From Halopiger aswanensis (GTDB lineage Archaea > Halobacteriota > Halobacteria > Halobacteriales > Natrialbaceae), in contig NZ_RAPO01000001.1 in assembly GCF_003610195.1 (NCBI RefSeq), positions 682,001-746,000 on the forward strand: a DNA stretch of 64,000 bases. Reading direction: 5' to 3'. Positions 55,584-64,000 of the stretch are shown here, piece after piece. The notes beneath the pieces were generated by a model. That model made no database searches and was not told the origin of the DNA. It saw only the letters and a program-made list of their open reading frames with translations. The position numbers and the translations under genes were made by a program. Numbering within the stretch: the stretch's first letter is position 1; every line of letters begins with the position of its first letter.

Positions 55584-56240
55584 ATGGCAACCGATACGAC
55601 GCCCGACTCGAGCACGGCGGCGACCGCCGCCGACCTCGAGTGGCTGTCGCTCGACGACGGCGAGGAACTCGTCTGGACCGGCGGGCCGGACCGACGCACG
55701 CTCCTGCCCGCGGTACTGGTGGGAATTCCGCTCGCGATCGTGCTGATCGGGCTCCTCATCATCGCCGGCGAGTACCTCCGCGTGACGAACACGCACTACG
55801 TCGTCACGAACCGCGCGCTCTACCGGAAGACCGGCGTTCTCTCGCGGGACGTCAAGCGGATCGAACACGGGAAGGTACAGGACATCTCCTACTCCCAGTC
55901 CGCGCTGGGCGCCCACTTCGGCTACGGGACCGTCGAGATCAGCACCGCCGGCGGCTCCGGCGTCGAAATGGCGTTCAAATCCGTCCCGGATCCACGAGCG
56001 GTTCAACACGTCATCAGCGACCAGCGCGAGCGCGACCACACTCGCCGGGACGACCGCGACGAACACACGACGGACGACGTGCTCGGGGAAATCCTCACCG
56101 AACTGCGCGCGATCCGCGCGACGCTCGAGGACGGAGAGCGGGAGGGAGCACAGGACCGCTCGCGCGCCGAAACCGGACGACGCGACCGCGACGCCGACCG
56201 GGACGGGGTCACGGCGGAGTACGACGAGCGGCGATCATGA
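55584..56240 (+). CDS. PH-domain (bPH2/DUF304) membrane protein A
   Basis: This 218-residue protein has a hydrophobic region (LLPAVLVGIPLAIVLIGLLI) followed by a bacterial PH-like domain: VTNTHYVVTNRALYRKTGVL, SRDVKRIEHGKVQDISYSQS and FGYGTVEISTAGGSGVEMAF. The C-terminal 80 residues are a charged Asp/Arg-rich coil. It overlaps the next gene by four bases (ATGA), so the two are coupled and probably form a heteromer like YdbS/YdbT. Confidence 0.83.
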   Translation: MATDTTPDSSTAATAADLEWLSLDDGEELVWTGGPDRRTLLPAVLVGIPLAIVLIGLLIIAGEYLRVTNTHYVVTNRALYRKTGVLSRDVKRIEHGKVQDISYSQSALGAHFGYGTVEISTAGGSGVEMAFKSVPDPRAVQHVISDQRERDHTRRDDRDEHTTDDVLGEILTELRAIRATLEDGEREGAQDRSRAETGRRDRDADRDGVTAEYDERRS

Positions 56241-56863
56241 CCGAGGAAGCGACGCCCGACCCGGCTTCCGAGCGCCCCCTCGAGTGGCTCGTGCTCGCGG
56301 CGGACGAGGAACTGCACTTTCAGACTGGCCCACGGATCCAGACGATCTATCCGTGGTTCGCGCTGGCGATCGTCGGCTCGCTCGCCGCCGTCGCCGCCGT
56401 TGCGCTCGAGTTGGTGCCGCCGCTCGCGTTGCTCTCGATTCCGGCGGTAGTCGCGCCGGCGGCGTGGCAGTACGCTCGCGTCACGCGCACGACGTTCGCC
56501 GTCACGACCCACCGGATCGCGACTCGCAGCGGCGTCCTCGGGGTGTCCGTCCGGGCCGTCCCGCTCGAGTGCGTCCAGAACACGCAGCGGTCCCAACACG
56601 CGGTCGGGCGACTGGTCGGGTACGGCACGGTGACGGTCGAAATCGCGGGCGGCTCGGACCTGCGCTTCTGGGACGTCGACGATCCGGCCGCGATCCAGAC
56701 GCGCCTCGAGTCCGCACGGGAACAGGGCCGCGGGGCCGACCCCGACCGCTCCGCCGTCGCCGACGTGTCGGGGTCGCTCGAGCAGTGGGAAGCCGTACTC
56801 GAGGAAGTTCGGGGCTGGCGGCGGACGCTCGAGCGATCGGAATCGAGATCGAGATCGAACTGA
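56237..56863 (+). CDS. PH-domain (bPH2/DUF304) membrane protein B
   Basis: This 208-residue paralogue has EWLVLAADEELHFQTGPRIQ, two membrane segments (WFALAIVGSLAAVAAVALEL, PPLALLSIPAVVAPAAWQYA) and the PH module VTRTTFAVTTHRIATRSGVL to CVQNTQRSQHAVGRLVGYGT. The start ATG lies in the stop of the previous gene. The C-terminus is basic (RRTLERSESRSRSN). Function unknown; such pairs occur in membrane-stress or secretion contexts. Confidence 0.83.
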   Translation: MTEEATPDPASERPLEWLVLAADEELHFQTGPRIQTIYPWFALAIVGSLAAVAAVALELVPPLALLSIPAVVAPAAWQYARVTRTTFAVTTHRIATRSGVLGVSVRAVPLECVQNTQRSQHAVGRLVGYGTVTVEIAGGSDLRFWDVDDPAAIQTRLESAREQGRGADPDRSAVADVSGSLEQWEAVLEEVRGWRRTLERSESRSRSN

Positions 56864-56941
56864 CGGCGTTCGGCGTTCCTGCGTGCGGTTCGCTCTCATA
56901 CCAGCGACACGACTTTTATTCAACCGGCCGACACGACGAGC

Positions 56942-57565
56942 ATGGGCGACGTGCTCCCCGAAACCGTCGAGACGGATCGGTTACGATTCGAGGCGCTGCG
57001 ACCGGAGACGGTCGACGCGCTCGAGCTGTACGACATTTGCTCGTCGGATCCCGACATCGAGGCGATCACCGAGTACCTCACCTGGGACCCTCACGAGACG
57101 CCGAAGGATACCCTCGAGTTCCTCGAGCACGTGGCCGATCGGTACGAGTCCGACGACGGTGCGTCGTACGTGATCCGGCCGCGAGAAGGCGAAGACGGCG
57201 CGGGCGAGATCGCCGGCACCGGCGGCTTCGGCATCGACTGGGAGAAGCGGACGATGACGCTCGGCGTCTGGCTCCGCAAGCGGTTCTGGGGCCGGGGCTA
57301 CTCCGGTGAACGCGCCGCCGCGTTCGTCGACCTGGCGTTCGACCGGCTCGATCTCGAGCTGGTGGCCGTCGCGGCCCACGTCGATAACGACCGGTCGAAC
57401 CGCGCGATCGAGAAGTACGTCGAGGCCTACGGCGGCACTCGGGAGGGGTGCTTCCGGAACCACGTCGTCCTGAACGGCGATCCGGTCGACTGCTACCGCT
57501 ACAGCATCTCGCGGGCGGAGTGGGAGGCGAACGAGACGGACGTCGCCGTCGAAATCGTCGACTGA
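56942..57565 (+). CDS. GNAT N-acetyltransferase, RimJ/RimL type
   Basis: This 207-residue enzyme transfers acetyl groups from acetyl-CoA. VETDRLRFEALRPETVDALE begins the fold, TMTLGVWLRKRFWGRGYSGE is the acetyl-CoA pyrophosphate-binding loop and LVAVAAHVDNDRSNRAIEKY is motif B. The substrate may be a protein N-terminus or small amine. TTTTATT (56914-56920) lies 22-28 bases upstream, a box A for a leaderless transcript. Confidence 0.88.
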   Translation: MGDVLPETVETDRLRFEALRPETVDALELYDICSSDPDIEAITEYLTWDPHETPKDTLEFLEHVADRYESDDGASYVIRPREGEDGAGEIAGTGGFGIDWEKRTMTLGVWLRKRFWGRGYSGERAAAFVDLAFDRLDLELVAVAAHVDNDRSNRAIEKYVEAYGGTREGCFRNHVVLNGDPVDCYRYSISRAEWEANETDVAVEIVD

Positions 57566-57595
57566 GAACGCCCGGAAGAGAGCAGCGTCGGCGAG

Positions 57596-57946
57596 TCAGG
57601 CGACGAACGAGATCATGTAGAGATTGATGCAGACGGCGGCCGTCCACGGGAGCGCGAGGCCGGCCGGGATGATCGGCCGGTAGACCTGCGGCAACAGCGG
57701 CCGGCAGAGGAGGGCGACGCCGACGGCAAAGCCCTTCAGCGCGAGCATTCCGCCGAGCCCGTAGCCGTCGATCGCGCCGCGAGCGACCGGATTCGATTCG
57801 GACAGCCCGAGGTAGAGCCCGGCGAACGTCGTCGCGACGTCGCCGACGAGCGCGATCGCGACGACGACCCACAGCAGCCGCTCGAACCCGAGCGACGTCA
57901 CGTCGACGGGAAGGCGGTGGTGCCAGTACGGGGCGTCGGAACCCAT
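57596..57946 (-). CDS. Small polytopic membrane protein (DUF5658-like)
   Basis: This 116-residue protein has three hydrophobic segments: LLWVVVAIALVGDVATTFAG, GLGGMLALKGFAVGVALLCR and a C-terminal segment around LALPWTAAVCINLYMISF. The GLxxGLSESNPVARGAID pattern with D-x3-T-x3-G resembles the archaeal DUF5658 family. Function unknown. I start at ATG 57946 (MGSDAPYW). Confidence 0.72.
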   Translation of the reverse strand: MGSDAPYWHHRLPVDVTSLGFERLLWVVVAIALVGDVATTFAGLYLGLSESNPVARGAIDGYGLGGMLALKGFAVGVALLCRPLLPQVYRPIIPAGLALPWTAAVCINLYMISFVA

Positions 57947-58176
57947 AGGCGCTCCGCCGGACTCGAACCGGCCGGGGCCAGCCACCCGAGCGCTGGAACA
58001 CCCAGCGGTTCCAGCACGCAGGGTATTGTTATGACAAGCGTAGCGAGCACTGGGTCGACGTTAAGCAGTGATAACTCGCGTGAAATCTGGTGGTACGCCG
58101 CTCGAGCGGGGAGACGGCTCGCGACCCGAGGGCGGTCCCGACGACGAGTCGGCGACGAGGAGAACCGACCCCGAGC

Positions 58177-59973
58177 CTACAGCACCGTCCCGTGTTTCTT
58201 CGACGGAACGGACTTCTCGACGTCCTCGTAGAAGGCGAAGCGGGCGGCCAGTTCCTCGCGGAGGGTACTCGGCGGGACGATCTCGTCGACGACGACCTCG
58301 CTGGCCATCCGGTGAACGTCGATGTCCTCGCGGTAGGCCTCGCGCAGTTCCCGCTCGGTGCGCTCGCGCTCCTCGGGATCGTCGATTTCGGCGAGTTTGC
58401 GCGCGTAGACGGCGTTGATCGCCGCGTCCGGTCCCATGATCGCGATCTCGCCCGAGGGGAGCGCGATGACGCTCTCGGGATCGTAGGCCGGCCCGCCCAT
58501 CGCGTAGATGCCGGCGCCGTAGGCCTTCCGGACGACGACGGTCTGCTGGGGCACCGTCGCCGCCGACGTGGCGTAGATCATCCGCTTGCCCTGCTCTAAG
58601 ATGCCTTCCTTCTCCACCTGCGAGCCGACCATGAACCCGGGGGTGTCACAGAGGTACAGCAGCGGGACGTTGAACGCGTCGCACTTCCAGATGAACCGGG
58701 CGGCCTTCTCGGCCGCGTCGGGGAAGATGGCACCCGCCCGCTTGGCCGGCTGGTTCGCGACGATGCCGATAGGCCGACCGTCGATCCGGGCGAATGCCGT
58801 GACGATCTCCTGGCCGTAGTCGGGCTGCAGTTCGAAGAACGACCCGTCGTCGACGATCCGCTCGATGACGGCGGTCATGTCGTACCCCTCGTTGGGCCGC
58901 TGGGGGACGACGGAATCGATGCCGTCGGGTGACTTCGCCGGCGGTATTGTCGCTCGCTGGGGCGGTTTCTCGTCCGCGTTGTCCGGCAGATAGGTGATAA
59001 GTTGCGCGACGAGGTCCCGCGCGTGCTCCTCGTCCTCGGCCACGAGATCCGCCGACCCGGACTCGCGAGTGTGGACCAGCGGGCCGCCCAGTTCCTCGAG
59101 GTCGATCTCCTCGCCCGTCACCATCTGTACCATCCGCGGCGAGGCGATCGCCATCGCGGACGTGCCCTCGGCCATGATCGTGAAGTCCGCGAAGACGGGC
59201 GTGTAGGCGGCGCCGGCGATACAGGGACCGTAGAGGACGCAGATCTGCGGGACCCGGCCGGAGAGCATCGAGTGGTTGTAGTAGTACTTCCCGATCCCCT
59301 CGCGGTTGGCGAAGAAGCCGGTCTGCTGGTCGATCCGGCCGCCCGAGGAGTCCATCAGGTAGAGGACGGGCCGGCCGGTCTTCAGGGCGCGCTGTTGCAT
59401 CTGCAGGAACTTCTCGACGCCCTTGGCCGCCATGCTGCCGCGCTTGACCGTGTAGTCGTTGGCCATGAAGTGGACGTTCCGGCCCTCGAAGGTCGCCGCG
59501 CCGGTGATGAGCCCGTCCGCCGGGAGCCGGTCGTCCGTTTCCTCGCCGGCGCCGTCGGGGTGCCAGTCGTCGAACGCCGCGAACTTGCCGTCTTCGAAGA
59601 GGAATTCGTCGTCCTCGCCGCCGAACCACAACTCGAGCCGATCGCGGACGAACAGCTTTCCTTCGTCGGGGAGTTGCTCGCGGTACTTCTCGGGGCCGCC
59701 CTCGAGGATGTCCTCGATCTCCGCGCGGAGGCGCTGCTCGCGCTCGGTGGGACCGAGGTCGTCGGTACCGTCGGCGGCCACGGTGTTGGCATCGGCCGCA
59801 GCTATCGACTCGGGCCCTGATCCGTCGGGGTCGTGCTCGTGTTCGTGAATCGCCGCCGGCTCGTCCCCGTCACCGACGTACACTTCGACCGCAGCACCGA
59901 GGTGCTCGGCCAGTGCGGCCGCGATCGCCGAAGCCTCGTCGTCGGTCGCCCTCGGTGCGATACGGACTCTCAT
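58177..59973 (-). CDS. Acyl-CoA carboxylase carboxyltransferase with PccX-like N-terminal module
   Basis: This 598-residue protein has a carboxyltransferase core from about residue 75. LYLMDSSGGRIDQQTGFFAN and the VPQICVLYGPCIAGAAYTPV segment are the first oxyanion region, and LYLCDTPGFMVGSQVEKEGI and VVRKAYGAGIYAMGGPAYDP are the second. It ends SKKHGTVL. The first 45 residues (MRVRIAPRATDDEASAIAAA then LAEHLGAAVEV) match the PccX/epsilon-like module found as a separate gene at 13325. An acidic low-complexity linker follows. It is a second paralogue to PccB; substrate unknown. I start at 59973. Confidence 0.88.
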   Translation of the reverse strand: MRVRIAPRATDDEASAIAAALAEHLGAAVEVYVGDGDEPAAIHEHEHDPDGSGPESIAAADANTVAADGTDDLGPTEREQRLRAEIEDILEGGPEKYREQLPDEGKLFVRDRLELWFGGEDDEFLFEDGKFAAFDDWHPDGAGEETDDRLPADGLITGAATFEGRNVHFMANDYTVKRGSMAAKGVEKFLQMQQRALKTGRPVLYLMDSSGGRIDQQTGFFANREGIGKYYYNHSMLSGRVPQICVLYGPCIAGAAYTPVFADFTIMAEGTSAMAIASPRMVQMVTGEEIDLEELGGPLVHTRESGSADLVAEDEEHARDLVAQLITYLPDNADEKPPQRATIPPAKSPDGIDSVVPQRPNEGYDMTAVIERIVDDGSFFELQPDYGQEIVTAFARIDGRPIGIVANQPAKRAGAIFPDAAEKAARFIWKCDAFNVPLLYLCDTPGFMVGSQVEKEGILEQGKRMIYATSAATVPQQTVVVRKAYGAGIYAMGGPAYDPESVIALPSGEIAIMGPDAAINAVYARKLAEIDDPEERERTERELREAYREDIDVHRMASEVVVDEIVPPSTLREELAARFAFYEDVEKSVPSKKHGTVL

Positions 59974-60462
59974 ACCACAGTATGGATCGGCCCGTCGCAA
60001 AAAACCGGCGCGCGCTCGTAGCGGGAGAGAGCGAAAGAGAGACACAGAGGAGAACGGTTCGCGCCGGGTCGATCACCGCGGTCGGCGGTCGAGGAGCGGA
60101 CGGATGAGGAGGATCGCGTCGGGGAGATGGCGCGAACCGGTCGGGAGTCGTCGCCTCCGTGGTCACCAGCACGGAGACAGTTCGTCGTGGACCGGCCGCT
60201 CACACCAACGCTCGCGTTCACCCGTTCGATCATTATATCGGGGTGGTTAGTAGGCCGACAGGAATCGGTATGCGGTCGTCCCTCGCATCCCCTTATGGCC
60301 GGGTGTGTCGGCAGTCCCGTGCCGTCCAATGGGTCGCACCTGCAGGCAGAATCGCTATCCTCGATATCGTCGTAGCTCGGGTAACTCCCGAATACCCCGT
60401 GTACGTGAACATTAGCTTTGGCGTAACGGGGTGCAGCGATATACGGTATCGGTCTCGAGGGT
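59974..60462. other. Intergenic stretch, divergent starts
   Basis: No credible gene was seen. The stretch is AT-richer between about 60220 and 60260 (TCATTATATCGG), a possible promoter for one of the flanking divergent genes. A purine-rich run (GAGAGAGCGAAAGAGAGACA) lies near 60026-60046. Confidence 0.4.
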
Positions 60463-61638
60463 ATGTCAGAGGAGCAATCAGACCGTCCCGTCGGGCGGCT
60501 CGCGACGCTTCGCGATCGCGTCGACTCGGGGATGGATCGTCGCGAGTTCGTTCGCACGCTCGTCAGCGGCGGCTTCGCGGTCGGGATGGCCCGCTGGCTC
60601 GGCGTCGACGACTTCCTCGCGGCCGAGGACGGCGAGGTCCCGATCGTCACCGCGCTGGTGAGGGAGGATCCCGACGACCCGTTCTCGCTGACCGAGCGGA
60701 CGACGCACGTCCCCGCCGACTGGTACGCCGCCGTCGAGAAGGCCTTCGAGGTGAACGAGCTGCTGGCTCGCGTCGCCTTTACCGGCTATCTGGGCAGTGC
60801 GGTCGTCCCCGGCGATCCCGAAAGCGGCACCGCATCGGTCTCCGTCGGCGTCTCGAGCGACAGCAACTCCATCCCGGAGGCGATCAGGGAGTTCGCCGAC
60901 GACATCTCGATCGACACCGAGTCGATCCTCGAGACCGACGACATCGAGGTCGGCCCGGACGCGATCGAGGCCGAGCCGCGAATCGCGGACGGGATCGTCG
61001 GCCCGGGTCCGCTGAGCGGATTCGCCTGCCATACGCCCTCGAGCATGGCGACGCTGGCCCCGGCGCTGTACCACCCCGACGGCGAGCGATCGTTCTTCGT
61101 CACCGCCAGCCACGCCTTCGAGGGCGACGAGCCCAACGGCGAACGCCTGCTGTTGCCGACCCAGCGCGGCGAGACGGTCAGGTTGGGGACCGTCGACAAC
61201 CTCTATCCGCTCGAGGACGTCGCGACCATCGAACCGACCGGCGAGTACCGGCCGACGAGCTGGATCGACGCACCGTCGCCGGTCCGCGTTCGGGGCCAAC
61301 TCACCAAGTACGGCCTGGCGTACCTCGCGGCACGCGGCGAACACCTCGAGAAGGTCGGGGCGCTCACCGGTCACACGACCGGCCGCATTCAGGGCGTCGA
61401 CGCCGTGACGTGTTTCACCGAGCAGTCCTGTCGTCGCGGGCAGATCCGCTGGGGCGGCGAGATGGACCTGACGGACGGCGACAGCGGCTCGGTGAGCTAC
61501 TACCCCGATCCGGAGGGAGAACCCGAAGACGTGCTCGTGGCCGGGTTCAACAACGCCCGAACGTGGTGGCCCGGACAGAGCTACGTCTGGGGAATCAGCG
61601 CCTATCGACTGACCGAAACGCAGGGGTATCACTTCTGA
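60463..61638 (+). CDS. Tat-exported trypsin-like serine protease candidate
   Basis: This 391-residue protein has a Tat-like signal after a 23-residue cytosolic lead: MDRREFVRTLVSGGFAVGMA. Its C-terminal half carries the chymotrypsin-fold triad in the correct order: FFVTASHAFEG (His217), PLEDVATIEP (Asp252) and DLTDGDSGSVSYYP (Ser341). Residues 50-190 are an acidic N-terminal domain of unknown fold. Two cysteines (CFTEQSC, about 317-323) may pair. I know of no named family. An alternative is an inactive relative, but the triad looks intact. It is followed by overlapping small genes. Confidence 0.6.
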   Translation: MSEEQSDRPVGRLATLRDRVDSGMDRREFVRTLVSGGFAVGMARWLGVDDFLAAEDGEVPIVTALVREDPDDPFSLTERTTHVPADWYAAVEKAFEVNELLARVAFTGYLGSAVVPGDPESGTASVSVGVSSDSNSIPEAIREFADDISIDTESILETDDIEVGPDAIEAEPRIADGIVGPGPLSGFACHTPSSMATLAPALYHPDGERSFFVTASHAFEGDEPNGERLLLPTQRGETVRLGTVDNLYPLEDVATIEPTGEYRPTSWIDAPSPVRVRGQLTKYGLAYLAARGEHLEKVGALTGHTTGRIQGVDAVTCFTEQSCRRGQIRWGGEMDLTDGDSGSVSYYPDPEGEPEDVLVAGFNNARTWWPGQSYVWGISAYRLTETQGYHF

Positions 61639-61718
61639 TGATCCGACCCAGAACCCGCGACCTCGTCCGTCTCGAGCCGGCTGCGACCGACAATCCGACC
61701 GGAGGCGATCGACCGTGA
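61638..61718 (+). CDS. 26-residue ORF overlapping both neighbours
   Basis: An ATG at 61638 lies inside the protease stop (TGATG), and the frame MIRPRTRDLVRLEPAATD then NPTGGDRP ends at TGA 61716-61718, inside the next gene's GTG start (GTGA). Overlap at both ends suggests translational coupling through the three genes. The peptide is basic and has no membrane helix. Coding status is uncertain. Confidence 0.3.
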   Translation: MIRPRTRDLVRLEPAATDNPTGGDRP

Positions 61719-61972
61719 GCGACGATGCTACTCCCACTCGATCCGGATCGAGCGGGACGTCCGCCGCTGAGACGGCCGTCCGAGCCGTCGCTCGCCTCGG
61801 CGTCGATCTCCTCGTCGTGACGCTGTGGGTCGTCTTCCTGACGGTGCTGTTCCTCGAGACCGCGTGGCCGCGGTGGCTGTTCTACGCGCTCTTACTGCTC
61901 GGCGTCGGCGGCTACGTCTCCATCACGGCGGCCTGGACGAAGCGCGGCCGAGAGGGAGATTCGCCGCGCTGA
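61715..61972 (+). CDS. Two-helix membrane protein, unknown
   Basis: This 85-residue protein starts at GTG (61715) and has an N-terminal Ser/Thr-rich part, then LLVVTLWVVFLTVLFLETAW and WLFYALLLLGVGGYVSITAA, and a charged end. It is probably co-transcribed with the protease. I do not recognise it. A haloarchaeal family with such two-helix proteins exists, but I cannot assign it. Confidence 0.7.
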   Translation: MSDDATPTRSGSSGTSAAETAVRAVARLGVDLLVVTLWVVFLTVLFLETAWPRWLFYALLLLGVGGYVSITAAWTKRGREGDSPR

Positions 61973-62003
61973 ACGCTGCTAAAAAGATCCGCGACGCGAA
62001 TAC

Positions 62004-62882
62004 CTACGCCAGGGCGTCCTCGAGTCGCTCGATCAAATCAGCGTTGCCGACGTAGACCGGCGCCCGCTGGTGAATCTCCTCGGGATCGACGGCCAGCAGC
62101 GACTGCTCTCCGTCCGAGGAGCGTCCGCCCGCCCGCTCGACGATGTAGCCGATCGGGTTCCCCTCGAACTGGAGCCGGAGCTTTCCCTCGGGACGGGACT
62201 CGAGGCCGGGGTAGCCGAAGATGCCGCCGTAGGTGAGCACCTGGTTGACGTCACCGATCATCGCGCCGCCGTAGCGCAGTTTCAGTTCCTGCTCGATCTC
62301 GCGGGCGTAGGACTCGAACTCGTCGGTCCAGTCGGGAACGCGACCGCCGAAGCCGTAGACGACCGGGTCGTCGGGAAGCTCGAGGTCGCGCTCGACGAGT
62401 CGGCGCTCGCCGCCGGTCAGTTCGTACTCGGCGACGGTCTCTTCGGTCGCGATCACCATCGTCGTGATCGGGCCGTAGAGCACGTACCCCGCCGCAACGA
62501 GCGTCTCGCCGCGGGCGGGCAGCGGGGCGTCGTAGATCCCGAAGATCGTCCCCATCGCGTTGTTCGACTCGAGATTCGAGGAACCGTCGAGCGGGTCGAC
62601 CGCGACCGCGTAGACGTCCTCCGTCGCCGGATCGGGGCCGCAGTCGACGGCCTCGGGACGCTCCTCGCTGGCGTACTGCCCGACGCCCTCGAGCGAGGCG
62701 AGGCGGTCGCCGAGCAGGTCGTCCGCCCAGACGTCGGCCTCGAGCTGGGTGTCGCCGGTCGGGTTTTCGCGCCCTTCCTCGTCGACCGCGCCGCGGCGGC
62801 CGATCAGCCCCTGTTGGATCTCCGTCGCCGATCGGCTGATCGTCGCAACGATTTCTTCGACGACCGGATCGGAGACCGTCAT
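62004..62882 (-). CDS. fbp: Fructose-1,6-bisphosphatase class I
   Basis: This 292-residue enzyme removes the 1-phosphate from fructose-1,6-bisphosphate in gluconeogenesis. [20 protein letters not shown] is the metal-binding DPLDGS motif, ERPEAV the upstream acidic ligand region, and [20 protein letters not shown] and [20 protein letters not shown] are typical. Length matches. It lies one base downstream of the aldolase gene and is co-transcribed with it. Confidence 0.93.
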   Translation of the reverse strand: MTVSDPVVEEIVATISRSATEIQQGLIGRRGAVDEEGRENPTGDTQLEADVWADDLLGDRLASLEGVGQYASEERPEAVDCGPDPATEDVYAVAVDPLDGSSNLESNNAMGTIFGIYDAPLPARGETLVAAGYVLYGPITTMVIATEETVAEYELTGGERRLVERDLELPDDPVVYGFGGRVPDWTDEFESYAREIEQELKLRYGGAMIGDVNQVLTYGGIFGYPGLESRPEGKLRLQFEGNPIGYIVERAGGRSSDGEQSLLAVDPEEIHQRAPVYVGNADLIERLEDALA

Positions 62883-62883
62883 C

Positions 62884-63678
62884 CTATTCGGTCGCCTCGA
62901 GCGCGGCGTCGGCCGTTTCCTCCTCGTAGATGACCTTCTCGAGGGCGTCGAGGATGCGCGTGGGATCCTCGCGCTGCCAGACGTTGCGGCCGACGGCGAG
63001 CCCGCAGCAGCCGGCGTTGACGGCGGCTTCGACGGTCGAGAGGAACTCGTAGTCGTCGGTCTTCGAGCCGCCGCTCATGACGACGTTCATGTCACCGGCG
63101 GCCTTGCAGGCGTGTTGCATCGCTTCGGCGCTGCCGGGATACTTGACCTTCGCGATGTCGGCGCCGAGCTCGAGGGCGATACGAGTTGCGTACGAGATCG
63201 TCGAGGGCTTGGTGTCGTTTTTCAGCCCCTGGCCGCGGGGGTAGGACCACATGACGACCGGCAGGTCGTAGTCGCGGGCTTGCTCCTGGACCTCGCGGAA
63301 CTCCTCGAACATCTCGACCTCGTGGTTCGAGCCGCTGTAGACGGTGAACCCGACCGCGTCGGCGCCGATTTCGGCGGCGTAGTCGACCGACCAGTTGACC
63401 GGCGAGTCGGGTTCGCCCATCCAGAGGTTCGAGGTGCCGTTTAGCTTCGCCAGCAGGTTCACGTCGTCCTCGTAGCTCGGGTAGTACCCCTCGGCGATCC
63501 CCTTCTGGACGGCCATCGCGGTGACGGCGTCGTGGGTCGCCGTTTCGAAGACCGTCGACGGATCGAGTTTCTCGGGGACCTCCTCGAAGTCGACCGGGCC
63601 GTGTTCCAACCCGTGGTCCATCGCGAGAATCAGTGATTTGCCGTCGCGGACGATCGGGGAGTCGTCGATGGGAAGCAT
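62884..63678 (-). CDS. fba: Archaeal class I fructose-bisphosphate aldolase
   Basis: This 264-residue TIM-barrel protein contains [37 protein letters not shown] and the Schiff-base region [14 protein letters not shown] (Lys177 or Lys179). [20 protein letters not shown] and [20 protein letters not shown] follow, which bind phosphate. It cleaves or makes fructose-1,6-bisphosphate. Related enzymes make 2-amino-3,7-dideoxy-D-threo-hept-6-ulosonate, but the neighbouring fbp favours aldolase. I start at 63678 ([10 protein letters not shown]), with box A AGTATAAATC 23-32 bases upstream. Confidence 0.9.
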   Translation of the reverse strand: MLPIDDSPIVRDGKSLILAMDHGLEHGPVDFEEVPEKLDPSTVFETATHDAVTAMAVQKGIAEGYYPSYEDDVNLLAKLNGTSNLWMGEPDSPVNWSVDYAAEIGADAVGFTVYSGSNHEVEMFEEFREVQEQARDYDLPVVMWSYPRGQGLKNDTKPSTISYATRIALELGADIAKVKYPGSAEAMQHACKAAGDMNVVMSGGSKTDDYEFLSTVEAAVNAGCCGLAVGRNVWQREDPTRILDALEKVIYEEETADAALEATE

Positions 63679-63700
63679 CTGATGGATCGTCCAACAGGCG

Positions 63701-63710
63701 AGTATAAATC
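63701..63710 (-). promoter_or_regulatory. Box A of the fba-fbp operon
   Basis: The minus strand reads GATTTATACT, centred about 27 bases before the fba ATG, the expected leaderless-promoter position. Confidence 0.65.
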
Positions 63711-63931
63711 TCTGGTGATCCAAATTATCGAAATTACTTATTTTAGTAGTAAGCGTCTCGGGTGGCGATTTTGACGCGGGCCGGAATCAACGTGATACCC
63801 AGGGGCAATTAACGAGTTAATTATAAATCATTGGGAACTTGCGCGTCGTGTACTCGCCGTCGCGCGAGCATCGATAACGGACTCGAGCCGAGTTTCGAAA
63901 CCGAAAGTAGCTCGCTCAGAACTCAGAGAAC

Positions 63932-64000
63932 TCAGAGCAGTTCCCGCGCATTGTGGCGCCACGTCCGGACGTGCAGGACGTTCAGGTCGAGCGCCTTCGC
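63932..64000 (-). CDS. C-terminus of a truncated protein, unknown
   Basis: The reverse strand reads in from the right edge with 22 sense codons, ending AKALDLNVLHVRTWRHNARELL and stop (63932-63934). The Arg-rich helix at the end resembles C-termini of several archaeal enzymes, but the piece is too short to name. Confidence 0.4.
   Translation of the reverse strand, partial: AKALDLNVLHVRTWRHNARELL

Noticed and set aside
60159..61718. 519-residue frame overlapping the protease gene
   Set aside because: Its translation is Arg-rich shadow sequence; the protease frame carries the Tat signal and catalytic triad.

Overview
The window is high-GC archaeal chromosome and almost certainly comes from a halophilic archaeon (class Halobacteria, most like the Natrialbales group such as Haloterrigena or Natrinema). 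The proteins are strongly acidic, many genes have a TATA-like box A about 27 bases before the ATG (leaderless transcripts), exported proteins carry Tat signals, and the gene families are haloarchaeal: Rpa1/RPA-associated protein/phosphoesterase, Orc1/Cdc6, archaellin, PccX and a Htur_1727-type RiPP candidate. Coding density is high. I see no insertion sequence, integrase or CRISPR array, so this reads as core chromosome rather than an island.

Layout. 0-4.6 kb: a partial gene, a stand-alone archaellin, ATP-dependent DNA ligase, an HD hydrolase and a 30-residue membrane peptide. 4.6-9.6 kb: a candidate peptide-modification locus with a polytopic heme-copper-oxidase-like protein, a MoaD-like protein ending in Cys-Cys, a CGCGG-type RiPP precursor, a pilin-like protein, a Htur_1727-type precursor and a radical SAM/SPASM enzyme. 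10-15.3 kb: propionyl/acetyl-CoA carboxylase genes pccA, pccX and pccB, with an orphan 5S rRNA gene and its tRNA-like processing element between them. 15.5-24.4 kb: a sodium symporter, a molybdopterin-domain protein, the ssDNA-binding operon rpa1-rpap-phosphoesterase, and a divergent DNA2/NAM7-type helicase. 25-34 kb: Tat protein with duplicated CARDB domains, two oxidoreductases, the queD-queE-queC operon (preQ0 for archaeosine), a winged-helix regulator, a CinA-like domain protein and an ATP-NAD kinase-like protein. 34-48.6 kb: a PhoU/AbrB regulator, a nitrilase, an aldehyde dehydrogenase, a RIO-type kinase, acyl-CoA dehydrogenase, an ABC exporter, glutamate dehydrogenase and a CitE-like lyase.

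48.7-51.0 kb is a replication origin: six near-identical 20-bp origin recognition boxes on both strands, an AT-rich stretch between an outward-facing pair, and the orc1/cdc6 gene. 51-64 kb: a second aldehyde dehydrogenase, PhoD phosphatase, MaoC hydratase, paired PH-domain proteins, a GNAT acetyltransferase, a second carboxyltransferase with a PccX-like N-terminus, a Tat-exported trypsin-like protease followed by overlapping small ORFs, and the gluconeogenic pair fructose-bisphosphate aldolase and fructose-1,6-bisphosphatase.

The items most worth follow-up are the radical SAM/RiPP locus, the origin with its inverted repeat around one recognition box, the 5S gene abutting a mini-tRNA, and the carboxyltransferase fusion. 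All family assignments come from reading the translations; no database search was run.
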